Positions 1 to 9,367 of a stretch of 64,000 nucleotides of DNA are shown in pieces (the first letter of the stretch is position 1; every line of letters begins with the position of its first letter). Source of the DNA: Halomonas campaniensis (GTDB taxonomy: Bacteria; Pseudomonadota; Gammaproteobacteria; Pseudomonadales; Halomonadaceae); contig NZ_JPUA01000002.1 of NCBI RefSeq assembly GCF_002211105.1, positions 1 through 64,000 of the forward strand, in the 5' to 3' direction. The notes beneath the pieces were generated by a model, which made no database searches, had not been told where the DNA came from, and was given only the letters and a program-made list of their open reading frames with translations. A program made the position numbers and the translations under genes.

Positions 1-312
1 GGCAGCCTGCTGACCCACGTGCGCCGGGGCGATATCGTCAACGTCCACTCACTGCGCCGGGGCGCCGCCGAGGCCATTGAAGCCATCGCCCACGGCGATA
101 AACAGTCATCGAAAGTGGTGGGCCGCACTATTCGTGAGATCGACCTGCCCGATGGCACCACGATTGGCGCGATTGTACGCGGCAAAGAGGTCATCATCGC
201 TCACGGCGATGTGATGGTAGAGAGTGGCGACCACGTGATTCTGTTTGTGATCGACAAGCGCCGCATTCGCGATGTGGAGCGTCTGTTCCAAGTCGGTTTA
301 ACGTTCTTTTGA
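1..312 (+). CDS. trkA: Trk potassium uptake regulatory subunit TrkA (C-terminal part)
   Basis: The frame is open from the first base, so the gene starts left of the window; about 103 C-terminal residues are present against roughly 458 in the family. TrkA is the cytoplasmic NAD(H)-binding subunit that gates the TrkH potassium channel. The visible part fits the second TrkA-C (RCK_C) domain, with the run [20 protein letters not shown] and the end [20 protein letters not shown] typical of that fold. trkH follows after 52 bases on the same strand, the usual trkAH order. The identification rests on this fit plus the neighbour. Confidence 0.93.
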   Translation, partial: GSLLTHVRRGDIVNVHSLRRGAAEAIEAIAHGDKQSSKVVGRTIREIDLPDGTTIGAIVRGKEVIIAHGDVMVESGDHVILFVIDKRRIRDVERLFQVGLTFF

Positions 313-364
313 TAACCCTCGAATCACTGCCACTGGCGGCTAATAACAGGAGCATGCGACAACT

Positions 365-1813
365 ATGAGTCTGCGGGTTATTTTGCGCATTTTGGGGCTG
401 CTGCTCATGCTGTTCAGCCTAACCATGCTCCCCCCTACCCTGATCTCACTGTGGTTTCGCGACGGCGTGTGGAGTGCCTTTATTAGCGGCATTGCGATTT
501 CTGTCTCCACCGGGCTGCTGCTCTACCTGCCTAATCGACGCTCACAAAAAGAGCTGCGTATCCGCGACGGCTTTATCATCGCCGCGATGTTCTGGACGGT
601 GCTGGCACTGTTCGGCTCGCTTCCGCTAATGCTATTTGGTGAAGGGTCACTGGGTATCACCGATGCGGTGTTCGAGTCATTTTCCGGTTTAACCACCACC
701 GGCGCCACGGTGGTCACCGGTATCGATTTTTTACCCGAATCGATTCTCTACTACCGCCAGCAGCTCCAGTGGTTGGGTGGCATGGGTATCGTCGTTCTGG
801 CCGTTGCCATTTTGCCGACCCTGGGGGTGGGTGGAATGGCGCTTTACCGCACCGAGATTCCTGGGCCACTGAAAGACTCCAAACTCACCCCCCGTATCAC
901 CGAAACGGCCAAAGCGCTGTGGTACATCTACGCCACGCTGACATTAGCTTGCATGATTGCCTATATGCTAGCAGGCATGAGCTGGTTCGATGCCTTGAGT
1001 CATAGCTTTTCGACGGTTGCTATCGGTGGTTTTTCCACCTACGACGCCAGCATCGGCTACTTCGATAGCGCCGCCATCGAAATGATATGCGTGGGCTTTA
1101 TGTTGATTTCAGCGTTCAGCTTTAGCCTGCACTTTATCGCCTGGCGTGAAAAAAGCCTGATGCACTACTTTCACGACCCCGAAGCGCGTTTTTTGATGCT
1201 CTTTTTGCTCGCGCTGTCAGTGATCACCGTGCTCTCTCTTTGGTTAACCGACACCTATGACACGCTACGCGGCCTGCGCCACGGGGTTTTCCAAGTCGTG
1301 TCGGTGGCCACCACCGCGGGCTTTAGTGTCGCCGACTTCTCCATGTGGCCCGGCGCCCTGCCCTTTCTGCTGTTTGTGGCAGCCTTCGTAGGTGGATGCT
1401 CCGGCTCTACCGGCGGCGGCATGAAAGTGATCCGAATTATTTTGATCATCAAACAGGGCATGCGCGAAATCATGCGGCTGATCCACCCCAACGCGGTGAT
1501 TGCGGTCAAAGTGGGCAAGGTCAGCGTTCCCGACAGCATTGCTCAAGCGGTCTGGGGGTTCTTTTCGGTTTACGTCATGCTGTTCTTTTTAATGCTGGTG
1601 GGTGTGATGGCGACCGGGGTTGATCAGGTAACCGCCTGGTCGACGGTGGGTTCTGCGCTCAACAACCTTGGCCCCGCTCTAGGCGAAGCCAGCACCCACT
1701 ATGGCGACATGCCCAGCCTGGCCAAATGGATATTGGTCATGGCCATGCTGCTTGGGCGCCTGGAAATTTTTACGGTACTGGTGCTGTTTACGCCCGCTTT
1801 CTGGCGGCGTTGA
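365..1813 (+). CDS. trkH: Trk system potassium uptake protein TrkH
   Basis: Inner-membrane potassium-translocating subunit, 482 residues, a normal length for TrkH. The four pore-loop filter segments are visible: TTGATV near residue 110, TVAIGGFST near 217, ATTAGF near 315 and NNLGPALG near 433, each with the conserved glycine, in a protein rich in hydrophobic helices. The start is the ATG at 365, preceded by an AGGAG ribosome site at about 349. The trkA end lies just upstream and the two are probably cotranscribed. Potassium uptake of this type is a first response to osmotic upshift. Confidence 0.97.
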   Translation: MSLRVILRILGLLLMLFSLTMLPPTLISLWFRDGVWSAFISGIAISVSTGLLLYLPNRRSQKELRIRDGFIIAAMFWTVLALFGSLPLMLFGEGSLGITDAVFESFSGLTTTGATVVTGIDFLPESILYYRQQLQWLGGMGIVVLAVAILPTLGVGGMALYRTEIPGPLKDSKLTPRITETAKALWYIYATLTLACMIAYMLAGMSWFDALSHSFSTVAIGGFSTYDASIGYFDSAAIEMICVGFMLISAFSFSLHFIAWREKSLMHYFHDPEARFLMLFLLALSVITVLSLWLTDTYDTLRGLRHGVFQVVSVATTAGFSVADFSMWPGALPFLLFVAAFVGGCSGSTGGGMKVIRIILIIKQGMREIMRLIHPNAVIAVKVGKVSVPDSIAQAVWGFFSVYVMLFFLMLVGVMATGVDQVTAWSTVGSALNNLGPALGEASTHYGDMPSLAKWILVMAMLLGRLEIFTVLVLFTPAFWRR

Positions 1814-1856
1814 ACCTCCACCAGACCCACTTATTTGATCGAATTGAGAGCTGTTA

Positions 1857-3131
1857 ATGAACCACGATGATCCATCTCACCAAGAAACGCCTAACGCAGA
1901 GGCGAGGCCGCTGGCTGAAACAGCGATCCCGCTTCCCCCTACCAGTGGGCCATTAAAAACGTTCACCATTGGCGAATCCCGCTACACGCTGCTAGGCACT
2001 GCTCACGTGTCGGCGGAAAGCGCCGACGATGTTCGCGCCCTGTTGGATAGCGGTGCGTTTGACGCCGTCGCCATTGAGCTCTGCGATGCCCGTCACCACA
2101 GCATGGCCAACCCGGATGCCATGGGCGAGCAGGATCTGTTTCAAGTCTTTAAACAGGGTAAAGCGGGCATGGTGGCCGCGAGCCTGGCGCTGGGCGCCTT
2201 TCAGCAGCGGATTGCCGATCAATCCGGCATTCAGCCGGGTGCCGAAATGCGCGCCGCCGTTGAGGAAGCCAGCCGCCGTCAGCTACCGCTGCTGCTGGTC
2301 GATCGCGATGTCGGCATAACGCTGAAACGCATTTACAGCAATGTACCCTGGTGGCAGCGCTTCTCGCTCTTCTCAGGTCTGCTGGGCAGTGTGTTATCCC
2401 GCCAGGATATCTCCAAAGAGGATATAGAAAAGCTCAAAGAGGGCGATATGTTGGAGGCCACCTTCAGCGAGTTTGCCGCCGAATCCGAAGCGCTCTATAC
2501 ACCGCTGATTCGTGAACGCGACCGCTATATGGCGCTTCGTTTGGCCGAGGATGCGCCGCCAGGGCGCTACCAACACGTGTTAGTGGTGCTTGGCGCAGGC
2601 CACCTCAAAGGCACCGGCGAGCATCTTGAAGCGCCACTGCCCGCCGAGCCAAAGGTCGAGCGCGAAGCGCTGGAAGCCACCCCGCCGCCGTCCAAGCTTT
2701 GGAAAGCGCTGCCGTGGTTGATTACCGCGTTGGTGCTTACCGGCTTTGCGATTGGTTTTTCGCGCAACACCGACCTTGGCTGGCAACTGGTGCTTGAGTG
2801 GTTCTTGATTAACGGCATTCTCTCTGGCGGTGCGACGATTATCGCCATGGCCCACCCGGTAACCGTTATTGCTACCTTCTTTGCTGCGCCGCTCACCTCG
2901 CTGAACCCCACCATCGGCGCTGGCTTTGTGGCCGCCGGGGTTGAGCTCTATATGCGCAAACCCAAAGTGCGCGATTTTTCATCGCTACGCCACGATGTCA
3001 CGCAGTTAAAAGGCTGGTGGAAAAACCGCGTATCGCGCACCCTGCTGGTGTTTATTCTCGCGACACTAGGCTCGGCGATAGGCACCTGGGTGGCCGGGTT
3101 CAGAATCGCTGGCGCTCTGTTTGGCGGCTAG
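1857..3131 (+). CDS. TraB/PrgY-family membrane protein
   Basis: 424-residue protein of the TraB/PrgY/GumN (Tiki-like) family. The N-terminal domain carries the motif LGTAHVSAESADDVR near residues 46-60, followed by an AIEL segment, and a second conserved GAGHLKG near residue 247. The C-terminal part from about 280 holds several hydrophobic helices. Families with the paired GTAH and GAGH motifs are thought to be metal-dependent proteases or pheromone-shutdown proteins; the bacterial role of this long membrane-anchored form is unknown. Its 3' end overlaps the convergent DTW-domain gene by 66 bases. Confidence 0.85.
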   Translation: MNHDDPSHQETPNAEARPLAETAIPLPPTSGPLKTFTIGESRYTLLGTAHVSAESADDVRALLDSGAFDAVAIELCDARHHSMANPDAMGEQDLFQVFKQGKAGMVAASLALGAFQQRIADQSGIQPGAEMRAAVEEASRRQLPLLLVDRDVGITLKRIYSNVPWWQRFSLFSGLLGSVLSRQDISKEDIEKLKEGDMLEATFSEFAAESEALYTPLIRERDRYMALRLAEDAPPGRYQHVLVVLGAGHLKGTGEHLEAPLPAEPKVEREALEATPPPSKLWKALPWLITALVLTGFAIGFSRNTDLGWQLVLEWFLINGILSGGATIIAMAHPVTVIATFFAAPLTSLNPTIGAGFVAAGVELYMRKPKVRDFSSLRHDVTQLKGWWKNRVSRTLLVFILATLGSAIGTWVAGFRIAGALFGG

Positions 3132-3890
3132 GCGCCGCATCGCCGCAGTAGGCGGGTCGATTTTATGATGCAATCGACTCGCCGCATAGCTATCGTTAAA
3201 CACCTCAAAATAGTCATCTAGCACGTCCGCAGCAACCGTATCCCCACCCTGACGCAGCAGCTCGATAGCCACTTCCGCAGTGCAAAGGTGCGCTTTCGAC
3301 GCTGGCTTGCGCAGCCGGTAGCGCGTCTCACGCTCTGTTCTCAATGGCAGCACAGGCAACGCATCCAGATAGGCGCTTTTACGGAACATACGCCGCGCCT
3401 GACGCCAGGTGCCATCCAGAATGATAAACACCGGAATGCGCGCCAGCTCTTTCGCCGAGTGAACCGCGTCGATACCCACCACCCGATCCGCGTAATCGGG
3501 CTGATCATCGGGAAAGATCACAAAGGGCGCGTAACGCGGGTCTTTTAGCAACTCCGCTAACTGAGCATCCGGCGCCGTGCGGTACCAAGTAAACACCTGG
3601 GTCGTCGTGATCACATCGCGAATCAAGCGCCCGGTATTGGTCGGCTTAAAGTGCTCTATCGGATGCGTTATTAGCCAGACCTGAGCATGGCTCTCCGCCT
3701 TCACCTGATAGGGGCACAGGCAATTCAGTATGGGTAGCTGGCAGTGATCGCAGCGGGTGACAAAACTGCCCCGCGCCTTGAACTCGCGCCGCGGCGGACG
3801 CGGATACTCACTGGTTGGGCTGTCTCCCGAACCAACAACAGAGCGATCATTCACAGAGCTCTTATCAACAGAGCTATCAAAAGCAGACAT
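3066..3890 (-). CDS. tapT: DTW-domain tRNA-uridine aminocarboxypropyltransferase
   Basis: DTW-family protein, 274 residues from the chosen start. Known members (TapT/YfiP) transfer the 3-amino-3-carboxypropyl group of S-adenosylmethionine to uridine 47 of tRNA. The family signature is present as DGTWRQARRMF, and the N-terminal cysteines CDHCQLPILNCLCP look like the usual zinc-binding set. I chose the ATG at 3890 because a GGAG site lies five bases upstream; the frame stays open to an ATG at 4016 that lacks a good ribosome site. About 30 residues before the cysteines are Ser/Asp-rich and probably disordered. The gene tail overlaps the convergent TraB-family gene. Confidence 0.88.
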   Translation of the reverse strand: MSAFDSSVDKSSVNDRSVVGSGDSPTSEYPRPPRREFKARGSFVTRCDHCQLPILNCLCPYQVKAESHAQVWLITHPIEHFKPTNTGRLIRDVITTTQVFTWYRTAPDAQLAELLKDPRYAPFVIFPDDQPDYADRVVGIDAVHSAKELARIPVFIILDGTWRQARRMFRKSAYLDALPVLPLRTERETRYRLRKPASKAHLCTAEVAIELLRQGGDTVAADVLDDYFEVFNDSYAASRLHHKIDPPTAAMRRLAAKQSASDSEPGHPGAYRRA

Positions 3891-4040
3891 CCGCGCTCCA
3901 TAGGGTGGGAAATCCAAGAGTGAAAGAGTGAAAAAGTTAAAACGAGAACTACCGAGAATGGTAAAAGGCGCAGAGTATAAAGCAGGGTAGCGCTGATCAG
4001 CTAGGCACTCTGTCATAAGAACAGGGCTATGAGGAAATGA

Positions 4041-4520
4041 TTATGCGATAGAAGAAAGCGCAAGCTTTTGGTCAATGCGCTCCAGAATAGAACTCAAACA
4101 GGCTACTGACTCAATCGCCAACATCAAGATCGCCGCATTTTTATCGGGGTCATCCGGATATTCATGGGCGAAGCGATTGCGCAGCATTCTAAGCGCTTGC
4201 CATTGCTCACTGTCTTCGATGTAACCTAGCTTTTCGAGACGATGAAGTTTGTCGAGCATAGGCCGATCTTCATAAGGCTCCTGAAGGTATAGAAGTACCG
4301 AAGGGAGCAATCGCGCACCAATAGCATCCTGCAATTTGCCAAACCGAAGCACGAATTGATCCAGGCTTTGGATCTCTGCATCACTTAGTCGCGCAAAGCG
4401 CTCGCCGGTAATAGGTAGCGACGTTTGCAAAGACGACAACGCATAGTCAATGAAATGCCGATGACGCTGACACTCGCGCCAAGCATCAAGTAAACGCTGT
4501 TGCGAAATATCTTGAGTCAT
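4041..4520 (-). CDS. hepT: HEPN-domain toxin/partner of the nucleotidyltransferase (HepT-like)
   Basis: 159-residue helical protein with the HEPN ribonuclease signature RNRFAHEY near residues 114-121, which fits RX4HXY. In characterised type VII toxin-antitoxin pairs HepT is the toxin, a tRNA or mRNA nuclease, and the tyrosine of this motif is AMPylated by the partner MntA. The start codon overlaps the stop of the upstream nucleotidyltransferase gene (ATGA), so the two are translationally coupled. Here the nucleotidyltransferase comes first. A non-toxic substrate-binding partner of the HI0074 type cannot be excluded from sequence alone. Confidence 0.82.
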   Translation of the reverse strand: MTQDISQQRLLDAWRECQRHRHFIDYALSSLQTSLPITGERFARLSDAEIQSLDQFVLRFGKLQDAIGARLLPSVLLYLQEPYEDRPMLDKLHRLEKLGYIEDSEQWQALRMLRNRFAHEYPDDPDKNAAILMLAIESVACLSSILERIDQKLALSSIA

Positions 4521-4822
4521 AACGCAATACCTGATTGTTCGGCTATGCGGAAAATGGCTGGGTAGTGACCTCTATTGGGGTAGTCAATCAACATATCGAT
4601 TTTTTGTTCGCCCAGCGCCTGCTGAAGTTGCACCTGACACCGCATTTCAGCCCGGACGATATCATTAACATCCTGCATGTCCGTGGTGATCAGTAGGTCG
4701 ATATCACCGCCTCGACGGCTGTCATCCGTACGCGAGCCAAATAGCTTCACCCGTGCCTTGGGGCCGAAACAGCTTTTTACTGACTGAACGATCATTTGGC
4801 GCTGATAGTCGCTCAAACGCAT
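4517..4822 (-). CDS. mntA: MNT-type nucleotidyltransferase (MntA-like antitoxin)
   Basis: 101-residue minimal nucleotidyltransferase of the DNA polymerase beta superfamily. The catalytic signature is intact: GSR at 29-31 and the metal-binding pair D40 and D42 in GGDIDLLI. In MntA/HepT systems such a protein neutralises the HEPN toxin by adding AMP units to it. It is first in a two-gene operon and overlaps the HEPN gene by four bases. A weak AGGTGAG-like ribosome site precedes the ATG at 4822. Confidence 0.84.
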   Translation of the reverse strand: MRLSDYQRQMIVQSVKSCFGPKARVKLFGSRTDDSRRGGDIDLLITTDMQDVNDIVRAEMRCQVQLQQALGEQKIDMLIDYPNRGHYPAIFRIAEQSGIAL

Positions 4823-4901
4823 AGTAGCTCACCTCAGATGGGGTTATGCAAAGGCTAGCATATTTCATCGCTACCACCGTAAACCTAAAAAACATCCAAC
4901 G

Positions 4902-4931
4902 TTGACACACAAAGCGCAACGCCGCTAAAGT
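4902..4931 (+). promoter_or_regulatory. Promoter of the biotin operon
   Basis: A consensus -35 hexamer TTGACA lies at 4902-4907 and a weaker -10 candidate TAAAGT at 4926-4931, 18 bases apart. The predicted start of transcription falls inside the BirA-like operator just downstream, as expected for a promoter repressed by BirA. Confidence 0.5.
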
Positions 4932-4932
4932 C

Positions 4933-4964
4933 TCGTCAACTATTAAATTTAAAAAGGTTTACAC
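4933..4964 (+). promoter_or_regulatory. BirA operator (biotin repressor box)
   Basis: Two inverted half-sites, TCGTCAACT (4933-4941) and GGTTTACAC (4956-4964), are separated by 14 bases. This fits the gammaproteobacterial BirA box TTGTAAACC-N14/16-GGTTTACAA, with the left half weaker (6 of 9) and the right half at 8 of 9. The site ends two bases before the bioB start and covers its ribosome site. BirA charged with biotinoyl-AMP would therefore shut off the operon. Confidence 0.68.
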
Positions 4965-4965
4965 C

Positions 4966-6042
4966 ATGACCGTGCCCCACGAGCGATTTCACGAACAGCG
5001 CCACGATTGGACGCTAGAAGAGATCAACGCGCTGTTCGCGCTGCCGTTCAATGATCTGCTGTTCCAAGCCCAGCAGGTTCACCGGGCCCACTTTGATGCT
5101 AACGCGGTGCAGGTCTCTACCCTGCTGTCGATCAAGACCGGCGCCTGTCCGGAAGACTGCAAATACTGTCCCCAATCCGGCCACTACAACACCCAGCTAG
5201 AAAAAGAGAAGCTGCTGGAAATCGAAAAAGTCGTCGAACAAGCCAAGGCAGCGAAAGAAGCCGGTGCCAGCCGCTTTTGCATGGGTGCGGCATGGCGCAG
5301 CCCACGGGATAAAGACTTGCTGCTGGTCGAAGAGATGGTTCGTCAGGTGAAAGCCCTAGGCCTGGAAACCTGTATGACGCTGGGGATGGTCGACGGCGAG
5401 CAAGCCAGCCGACTGGCCACTGCGGGGCTCGATTACTACAACCATAACCTGGATACCTCGCCAGATTACTACGGCGAAATCATCACCACCCGCACCTACA
5501 GCGACCGGCTGGAAACCCTCTCCAACGTGCGCGATGCGGGCATGAAAGTGTGCTCCGGCGGCATTCTCGGCATGGGTGAAGATGCCCAGGATCGTAGCGC
5601 CCTGCTGCAACAGCTGGCCAAGCTCTCCCCGCACCCGGAATCCGTGCCCATCAATATGCTGGTGAAAGTCCCCGGCACACCGCTGGAAAACGTCGAAGAT
5701 CTAGACCCCATTGAGTTCATACGCGCCATTGCGGTCGCCCGCATCATGATGCCGCAAAGCCATGTGCGCCTCTCCGCTGGCCGCGAGCAGATGAACGAAT
5801 CGACCCAGGCGCTGGCGTTTTTGGCCGGCGCCAACTCGATCTTCTACGGCGACAAACTGCTGACCACCAGCAACCCTCAAGTGGATCGCGACCGTGCGCT
5901 GTTTGCCAAGCTGGGGTTGCACCCTGAAAAGATCGAAACCTGTGAAAGCGAGGATACTCAAGCAGCACGCCTTGCCCAACAGACACAGCAGCAGGTGCAC
6001 GCCGAACGCGTTGCCGAGCTGGCGGTAGACGCCAGTGTCTAA
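4966..6042 (+). CDS. bioB: Biotin synthase BioB
   Basis: Radical SAM enzyme that inserts sulfur into dethiobiotin to make biotin, the last step of the pathway. 358 residues. The radical SAM cluster motif CxxxCxxC is seen as [14 protein letters not shown] (C61, C65, C68), and the family sequence SGGILGMGE and the LSAGREQM segment are also present. First gene of the six-gene operon bioBFHCDA, directly behind a BirA operator. Its last bases overlap bioF by eight. Confidence 0.98.
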   Translation: MTVPHERFHEQRHDWTLEEINALFALPFNDLLFQAQQVHRAHFDANAVQVSTLLSIKTGACPEDCKYCPQSGHYNTQLEKEKLLEIEKVVEQAKAAKEAGASRFCMGAAWRSPRDKDLLLVEEMVRQVKALGLETCMTLGMVDGEQASRLATAGLDYYNHNLDTSPDYYGEIITTRTYSDRLETLSNVRDAGMKVCSGGILGMGEDAQDRSALLQQLAKLSPHPESVPINMLVKVPGTPLENVEDLDPIEFIRAIAVARIMMPQSHVRLSAGREQMNESTQALAFLAGANSIFYGDKLLTTSNPQVDRDRALFAKLGLHPEKIETCESEDTQAARLAQQTQQQVHAERVAELAVDASV

Positions 6043-7192
6043 AGCGTGGCAACAGCGTCTGGCCGACGCCCGCGCTCATCGTCAACAGACGGATCGCTGG
6101 CGCACTCGACAAGTAGCCAAAAGCAATACCCTCGACTTTGCAGGTAACGACTACCTGGGCCTTGCTCAAGACCCGCGCGTTAGCGAGGCCCAGGCAGCGG
6201 GCGCTCGCCGTTACGGTGCAGGCGCAGGCGCTTCGCATTTGGTTAGCGGCCATCTGGAGGCTCACGACGTCCTGGAAGAAGCATTAGCACGCTGGACAGG
6301 CCGCGAACGTGCGCTGTTGTTTTCTACCGGCTATATGGCCAATCTTGGCGTGTTGCAAGCGCTGGCAGATCGCCATACCGCTATTTTCCAGGATCGCCTC
6401 AACCACGCATCGCTAATTGATGGTGCGGCGTTAAGCGGTGCCCGCTCGCGGCGCTTTCATCACCGAGATGCTATTGATCTGGAAAGCCTGCTAGCGCGCA
6501 GTGAATGCGCGCACAAGCTCGTGGTCAGCGATGGCGTTTTCAGTATGGATGGCGATGTCGCCGACATTGCCGCGCTTGTCGAAGTCAGCCAGCAGCACAG
6601 CGCTTGGCTAATGATCGATGATGCCCATGGCGTAGGCGTGCTAGGCGACAATGGCAGCGGCTGCGTGGGTAGCTCTTGGAACAGTGCCGAGGTGCCGATT
6701 CTGGTCGGCACCCTGGGTAAAGCACTGGGCACCGCAGGGGCCTTTGTGGCCGGCGATGCTGCGCTTATCGACCACCTTATTCAGTTTTCGCGCAGCTATA
6801 TTTACACCACCGCCCAGCCCCCGGCCATTGCTGCCGCCACGCTTACAGCACTGGAAATTGTTCAGAGTGAGCCAGAGCACCGTACCAACCTCAACACCAA
6901 CATCGTTTACTTTCGCCGCGAGGCGCTGCGCGTGGGACTACCGCTAACCACCTCAGTAACGCCCATTCAACCACTGATATTGGGTGATGAAGCACGTACA
7001 CTCCACTGGGCGGTACAGCTCCGGCAAAAAGGGGTACAGGTTGGAGCGATTCGACCACCCACAGTGGCGAAAGGTGAGGCCCGGCTGCGCATAACCCTAA
7101 GTGCTCGTCACCAGGAGGGCGATATTGACCGTTTACTGGAGGCGCTAGCTGCGTGTCAACGCGAGGAGGTTGCGTGCCACGCCAACGCTTAG
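6035..7192 (+). CDS. bioF: 8-amino-7-oxononanoate synthase BioF
   Basis: PLP-dependent enzyme joining pimeloyl-ACP and alanine to give 8-amino-7-oxononanoate (KAPA), 385 residues against 384 in E. coli. Visible landmarks are the N-terminal [13 protein letters not shown], the [10 protein letters not shown] segment that contacts the cofactor, and [12 protein letters not shown], whose lysine should bind PLP. The start is a GTG at 6035 that overlaps the end of bioB. The 3' end overlaps bioH, a sign of translational coupling. Confidence 0.97.
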   Translation: MSKAWQQRLADARAHRQQTDRWRTRQVAKSNTLDFAGNDYLGLAQDPRVSEAQAAGARRYGAGAGASHLVSGHLEAHDVLEEALARWTGRERALLFSTGYMANLGVLQALADRHTAIFQDRLNHASLIDGAALSGARSRRFHHRDAIDLESLLARSECAHKLVVSDGVFSMDGDVADIAALVEVSQQHSAWLMIDDAHGVGVLGDNGSGCVGSSWNSAEVPILVGTLGKALGTAGAFVAGDAALIDHLIQFSRSYIYTTAQPPAIAAATLTALEIVQSEPEHRTNLNTNIVYFRREALRVGLPLTTSVTPIQPLILGDEARTLHWAVQLRQKGVQVGAIRPPTVAKGEARLRITLSARHQEGDIDRLLEALAACQREEVACHANA

Positions 7193-7902
7193 TGCTGCTG
7201 TCAGGCTGGGGCATTGACCAGCGTATTTGGCAGTTACTTGACGGGTACTGGCCAAGCAGACTCACCCCCCAGGCAGTGGAGTGGCCAGGGTATGGTGACG
7301 CTCCTGCCCTGTCCGCTGATGCGACCTTGGCGCAGCTGGCAGAGTCTATGGCTGACTCCTTACCCAGCGATGCTATCTGGGTAGGATGGTCTTTGGGAGG
7401 CTTACTTGCCACTGCACTGCTCGACTATCTTCCCGCCCCTAAGGGGCTGATCTTATTAGGCGCAGGCCCAACCTTCTGCGCCGATGATGGCGTCACCACT
7501 GCCGAGCTCAAGGCCTTTCAGCGCGCCTTTCTGCGCGACCCTATTGCCACTTGGCAGCACTTTTTGCGCTGGCAGACACAAGGGGAACCCAGCCCTCGGT
7601 TGGCTTACCGGCAACTGCGTGACTTGCTGGGCGATACGCCGCCCGCCGATAACAGCACCTTATCTACCGGTTTGCACTGGCTGGCAACGCTTGATAACCG
7701 CCCGCGCCTAGCAGCGCCCCCTTGCCCGGTTGTACGGCTCAGCGGCGAACATGACCCCTTACTCGGCCCGGCCCAGCGTTGCTTAGGTGAAACCTTAAGC
7801 GGCGTCGGCCACTCCCCTATGCTCTCCCAGCCCCAGGCTCTGGCTGCTGCGATTACCCACCATGCCACCCTGATGGCTAACGCCAATATGGCGGTTTTAT
7901 GA
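7174..7902 (+). CDS. bioH: Pimeloyl-ACP methyl ester esterase BioH
   Basis: Alpha/beta hydrolase, 242 residues from the chosen start, that removes the methyl group of pimeloyl-ACP methyl ester and so ends the BioC-dependent acyl extension. The nucleophile elbow is GWSLGG, the acid probably lies in SGEHDPLLG and the histidine in GVGHSPM. I chose the GTG at 7174 because a GAGGAGG ribosome site lies four bases before it; the frame is open to a GTG at 7153. It overlaps bioF by 19 bases and bioC by four. Confidence 0.93.
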   Translation: MPRQRLVLLSGWGIDQRIWQLLDGYWPSRLTPQAVEWPGYGDAPALSADATLAQLAESMADSLPSDAIWVGWSLGGLLATALLDYLPAPKGLILLGAGPTFCADDGVTTAELKAFQRAFLRDPIATWQHFLRWQTQGEPSPRLAYRQLRDLLGDTPPADNSTLSTGLHWLATLDNRPRLAAPPCPVVRLSGEHDPLLGPAQRCLGETLSGVGHSPMLSQPQALAAAITHHATLMANANMAVL

Positions 7903-8681
7903 GCATTTTAACGGTGAACAGCGATGCCCGCTGGCAGGCGCAGATCGCTCACGCTTTCTCCCGGGCCGCCCCATGCTACGATGCGCTAGCCACTGCTCAG
8001 CGCCAAATCGGTCAACGGCTATGGGATTCGCTACCCCACAACGCCTATAAAGTCCTCGATTTGGGCTGCGGCACCGGTTACTGGACGCAGCAACTGGCTG
8101 AACGTTACCCCCACGCTCAGATAACCGGGTTAGATTTAGCCCCCGGCATGCTCGCCCAGGCCCGCCAGCGCTATGGTGGCGCTGTCCACTGGCAGCAAGG
8201 CGACGCGGCGGCACTGCCGCTTAGTGACCACAGTGTTGATCTGGCATTTTCCAACTTGGCACTCCAGTGGTGTCGCGATATCGGCGCGGTGATGGCGGAA
8301 CTTTATCGCGTGCTTCGCCCCGGTGGGCAGGCGCATATCACCACGCTGCTACCCGGCACCCTGGAAGAGATCGCCTTTGCCTGGCAGCGCCCCGAGGCGC
8401 TGCTGCAACCCCCTAACCTCGCCAGCGTCGAATGGGCCATTGGTGAAAGTGACTTAACCATTGCCCGGCAAGCGGCCACCGTTGAGCGCTTCTACTATGC
8501 CAACCTGCAAGCCGTTATGGCCTCCATTAAAGGCGTCGGTGCGCAGCTCCCCCGGGCGCATGCCAACCTTACCCGGGCTGACATCGCCGCTGCAAAAGCA
8601 CGCTATGAGCAACTGCGCCAGCCGGAGGGCCTGCCGGTGAGCTATCGCTGTTTAACGCTGCAACTGGAAAAATCGCCATGA
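7899..8681 (+). CDS. bioC: Malonyl-ACP O-methyltransferase BioC
   Basis: SAM-dependent class I methyltransferase, 260 residues, which methylates malonyl-ACP to start pimelate synthesis on the fatty acid machinery. Motif I is VLDLGCGTGYWTQQLAERYP near residues 48-67 and the post-motif LAFSNLALQWC is typical of BioC. The ATG overlaps the bioH stop (ATGA), and its own stop overlaps bioD in the same way. Presence of both BioC and BioH means the cell makes pimelate by the E. coli route. Confidence 0.95.
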   Translation: MSILTVNSDARWQAQIAHAFSRAAPCYDALATAQRQIGQRLWDSLPHNAYKVLDLGCGTGYWTQQLAERYPHAQITGLDLAPGMLAQARQRYGGAVHWQQGDAAALPLSDHSVDLAFSNLALQWCRDIGAVMAELYRVLRPGGQAHITTLLPGTLEEIAFAWQRPEALLQPPNLASVEWAIGESDLTIARQAATVERFYYANLQAVMASIKGVGAQLPRAHANLTRADIAAAKARYEQLRQPEGLPVSYRCLTLQLEKSP

Positions 8682-9367
8682 ACGTCTGGTTTGTGACCGG
8701 CACCGATACCGATGCGGGTAAAACATTAGTGACCAGCGGCTTACTGCACGCCGCCCACCAACAGCAGTTGAGCTCGCTGGGCCTTAAACCAGTGGCGTCA
8801 GGCAGCGAGCCGACTAGCGAAGGTCTGCGCAATGGTGATGCACTGGCGTTACAGCAGCAGAGTGTGCCGCCGGTCGACTATGCCACGGTAAACCCTATCG
8901 CCTTTGCCCCCGCCATAGCGCCTCATCTCGCCGCGAAGGAGTCGGGCCAGCCACTTGAGGTTAGCGCCATCGTAAGCTCACTACGCGAAACGCTTAGCCA
9001 AACACCCAGGGACTTCACCCTGATTGAAGGCGCCGGTGGCTGGCGCGTGCCGTTAAACGACCAGGAGGATTTTGCCGACCTAGCGATGGCCCTAGAGCTA
9101 CCGGTGATTCTGGTCGTCGGCTTAAAGCTGGGCTGCTTAAACCATGCCCGTTTGACCGCAGAAGCCATCCACGCAGACGGCTTGGTATTAGCAGGCTGGG
9201 CGGGCAGCGTGGTAGACCCCACCTTTACCGCCGACTCTGATCGTTTTGAGGCCAATATCGCCCATTTGAACGCCAAGCTGGCGGCCCCCTGTTTAGGCAT
9301 TATTCCTCCTCTTGATGCACCCAGTGCCGCGGCTGCCGCCCCCTATCTCTCCCTGGAGCCGTTATGA
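8678..9367 (+). CDS. bioD: Dethiobiotin synthetase BioD
   Basis: ATP-dependent enzyme that closes the ureido ring of dethiobiotin from 7,8-diaminopelargonate and carbon dioxide. 229 residues, a normal length. The P-loop is FVTGTDTDAGKT near residues 5-16, the Lys/Pro region reads GLKPVASG, and IEGAGGWRVPL is the conserved second motif. It overlaps bioC and bioA by ATGA junctions. Confidence 0.96.
   Translation: MNVWFVTGTDTDAGKTLVTSGLLHAAHQQQLSSLGLKPVASGSEPTSEGLRNGDALALQQQSVPPVDYATVNPIAFAPAIAPHLAAKESGQPLEVSAIVSSLRETLSQTPRDFTLIEGAGGWRVPLNDQEDFADLAMALELPVILVVGLKLGCLNHARLTAEAIHADGLVLAGWAGSVVDPTFTADSDRFEANIAHLNAKLAAPCLGIIPPLDAPSAAAAAPYLSLEPL

Noticed and set aside
1255..1546. Two open antisense frames of over 90 codons inside trkH
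   Set aside because: They lie fully opposite a conserved gene, have no ribosome site and read as low-complexity shadow sequence.
4879..4963. GTAAACC at 4879-4885 and GGTTTACA at 4956-4963 as one BirA operator
   Set aside because: The halves are 70 bases apart, while BirA sites have 14-16. The closer, weaker left half at 4933 gives the right spacing.
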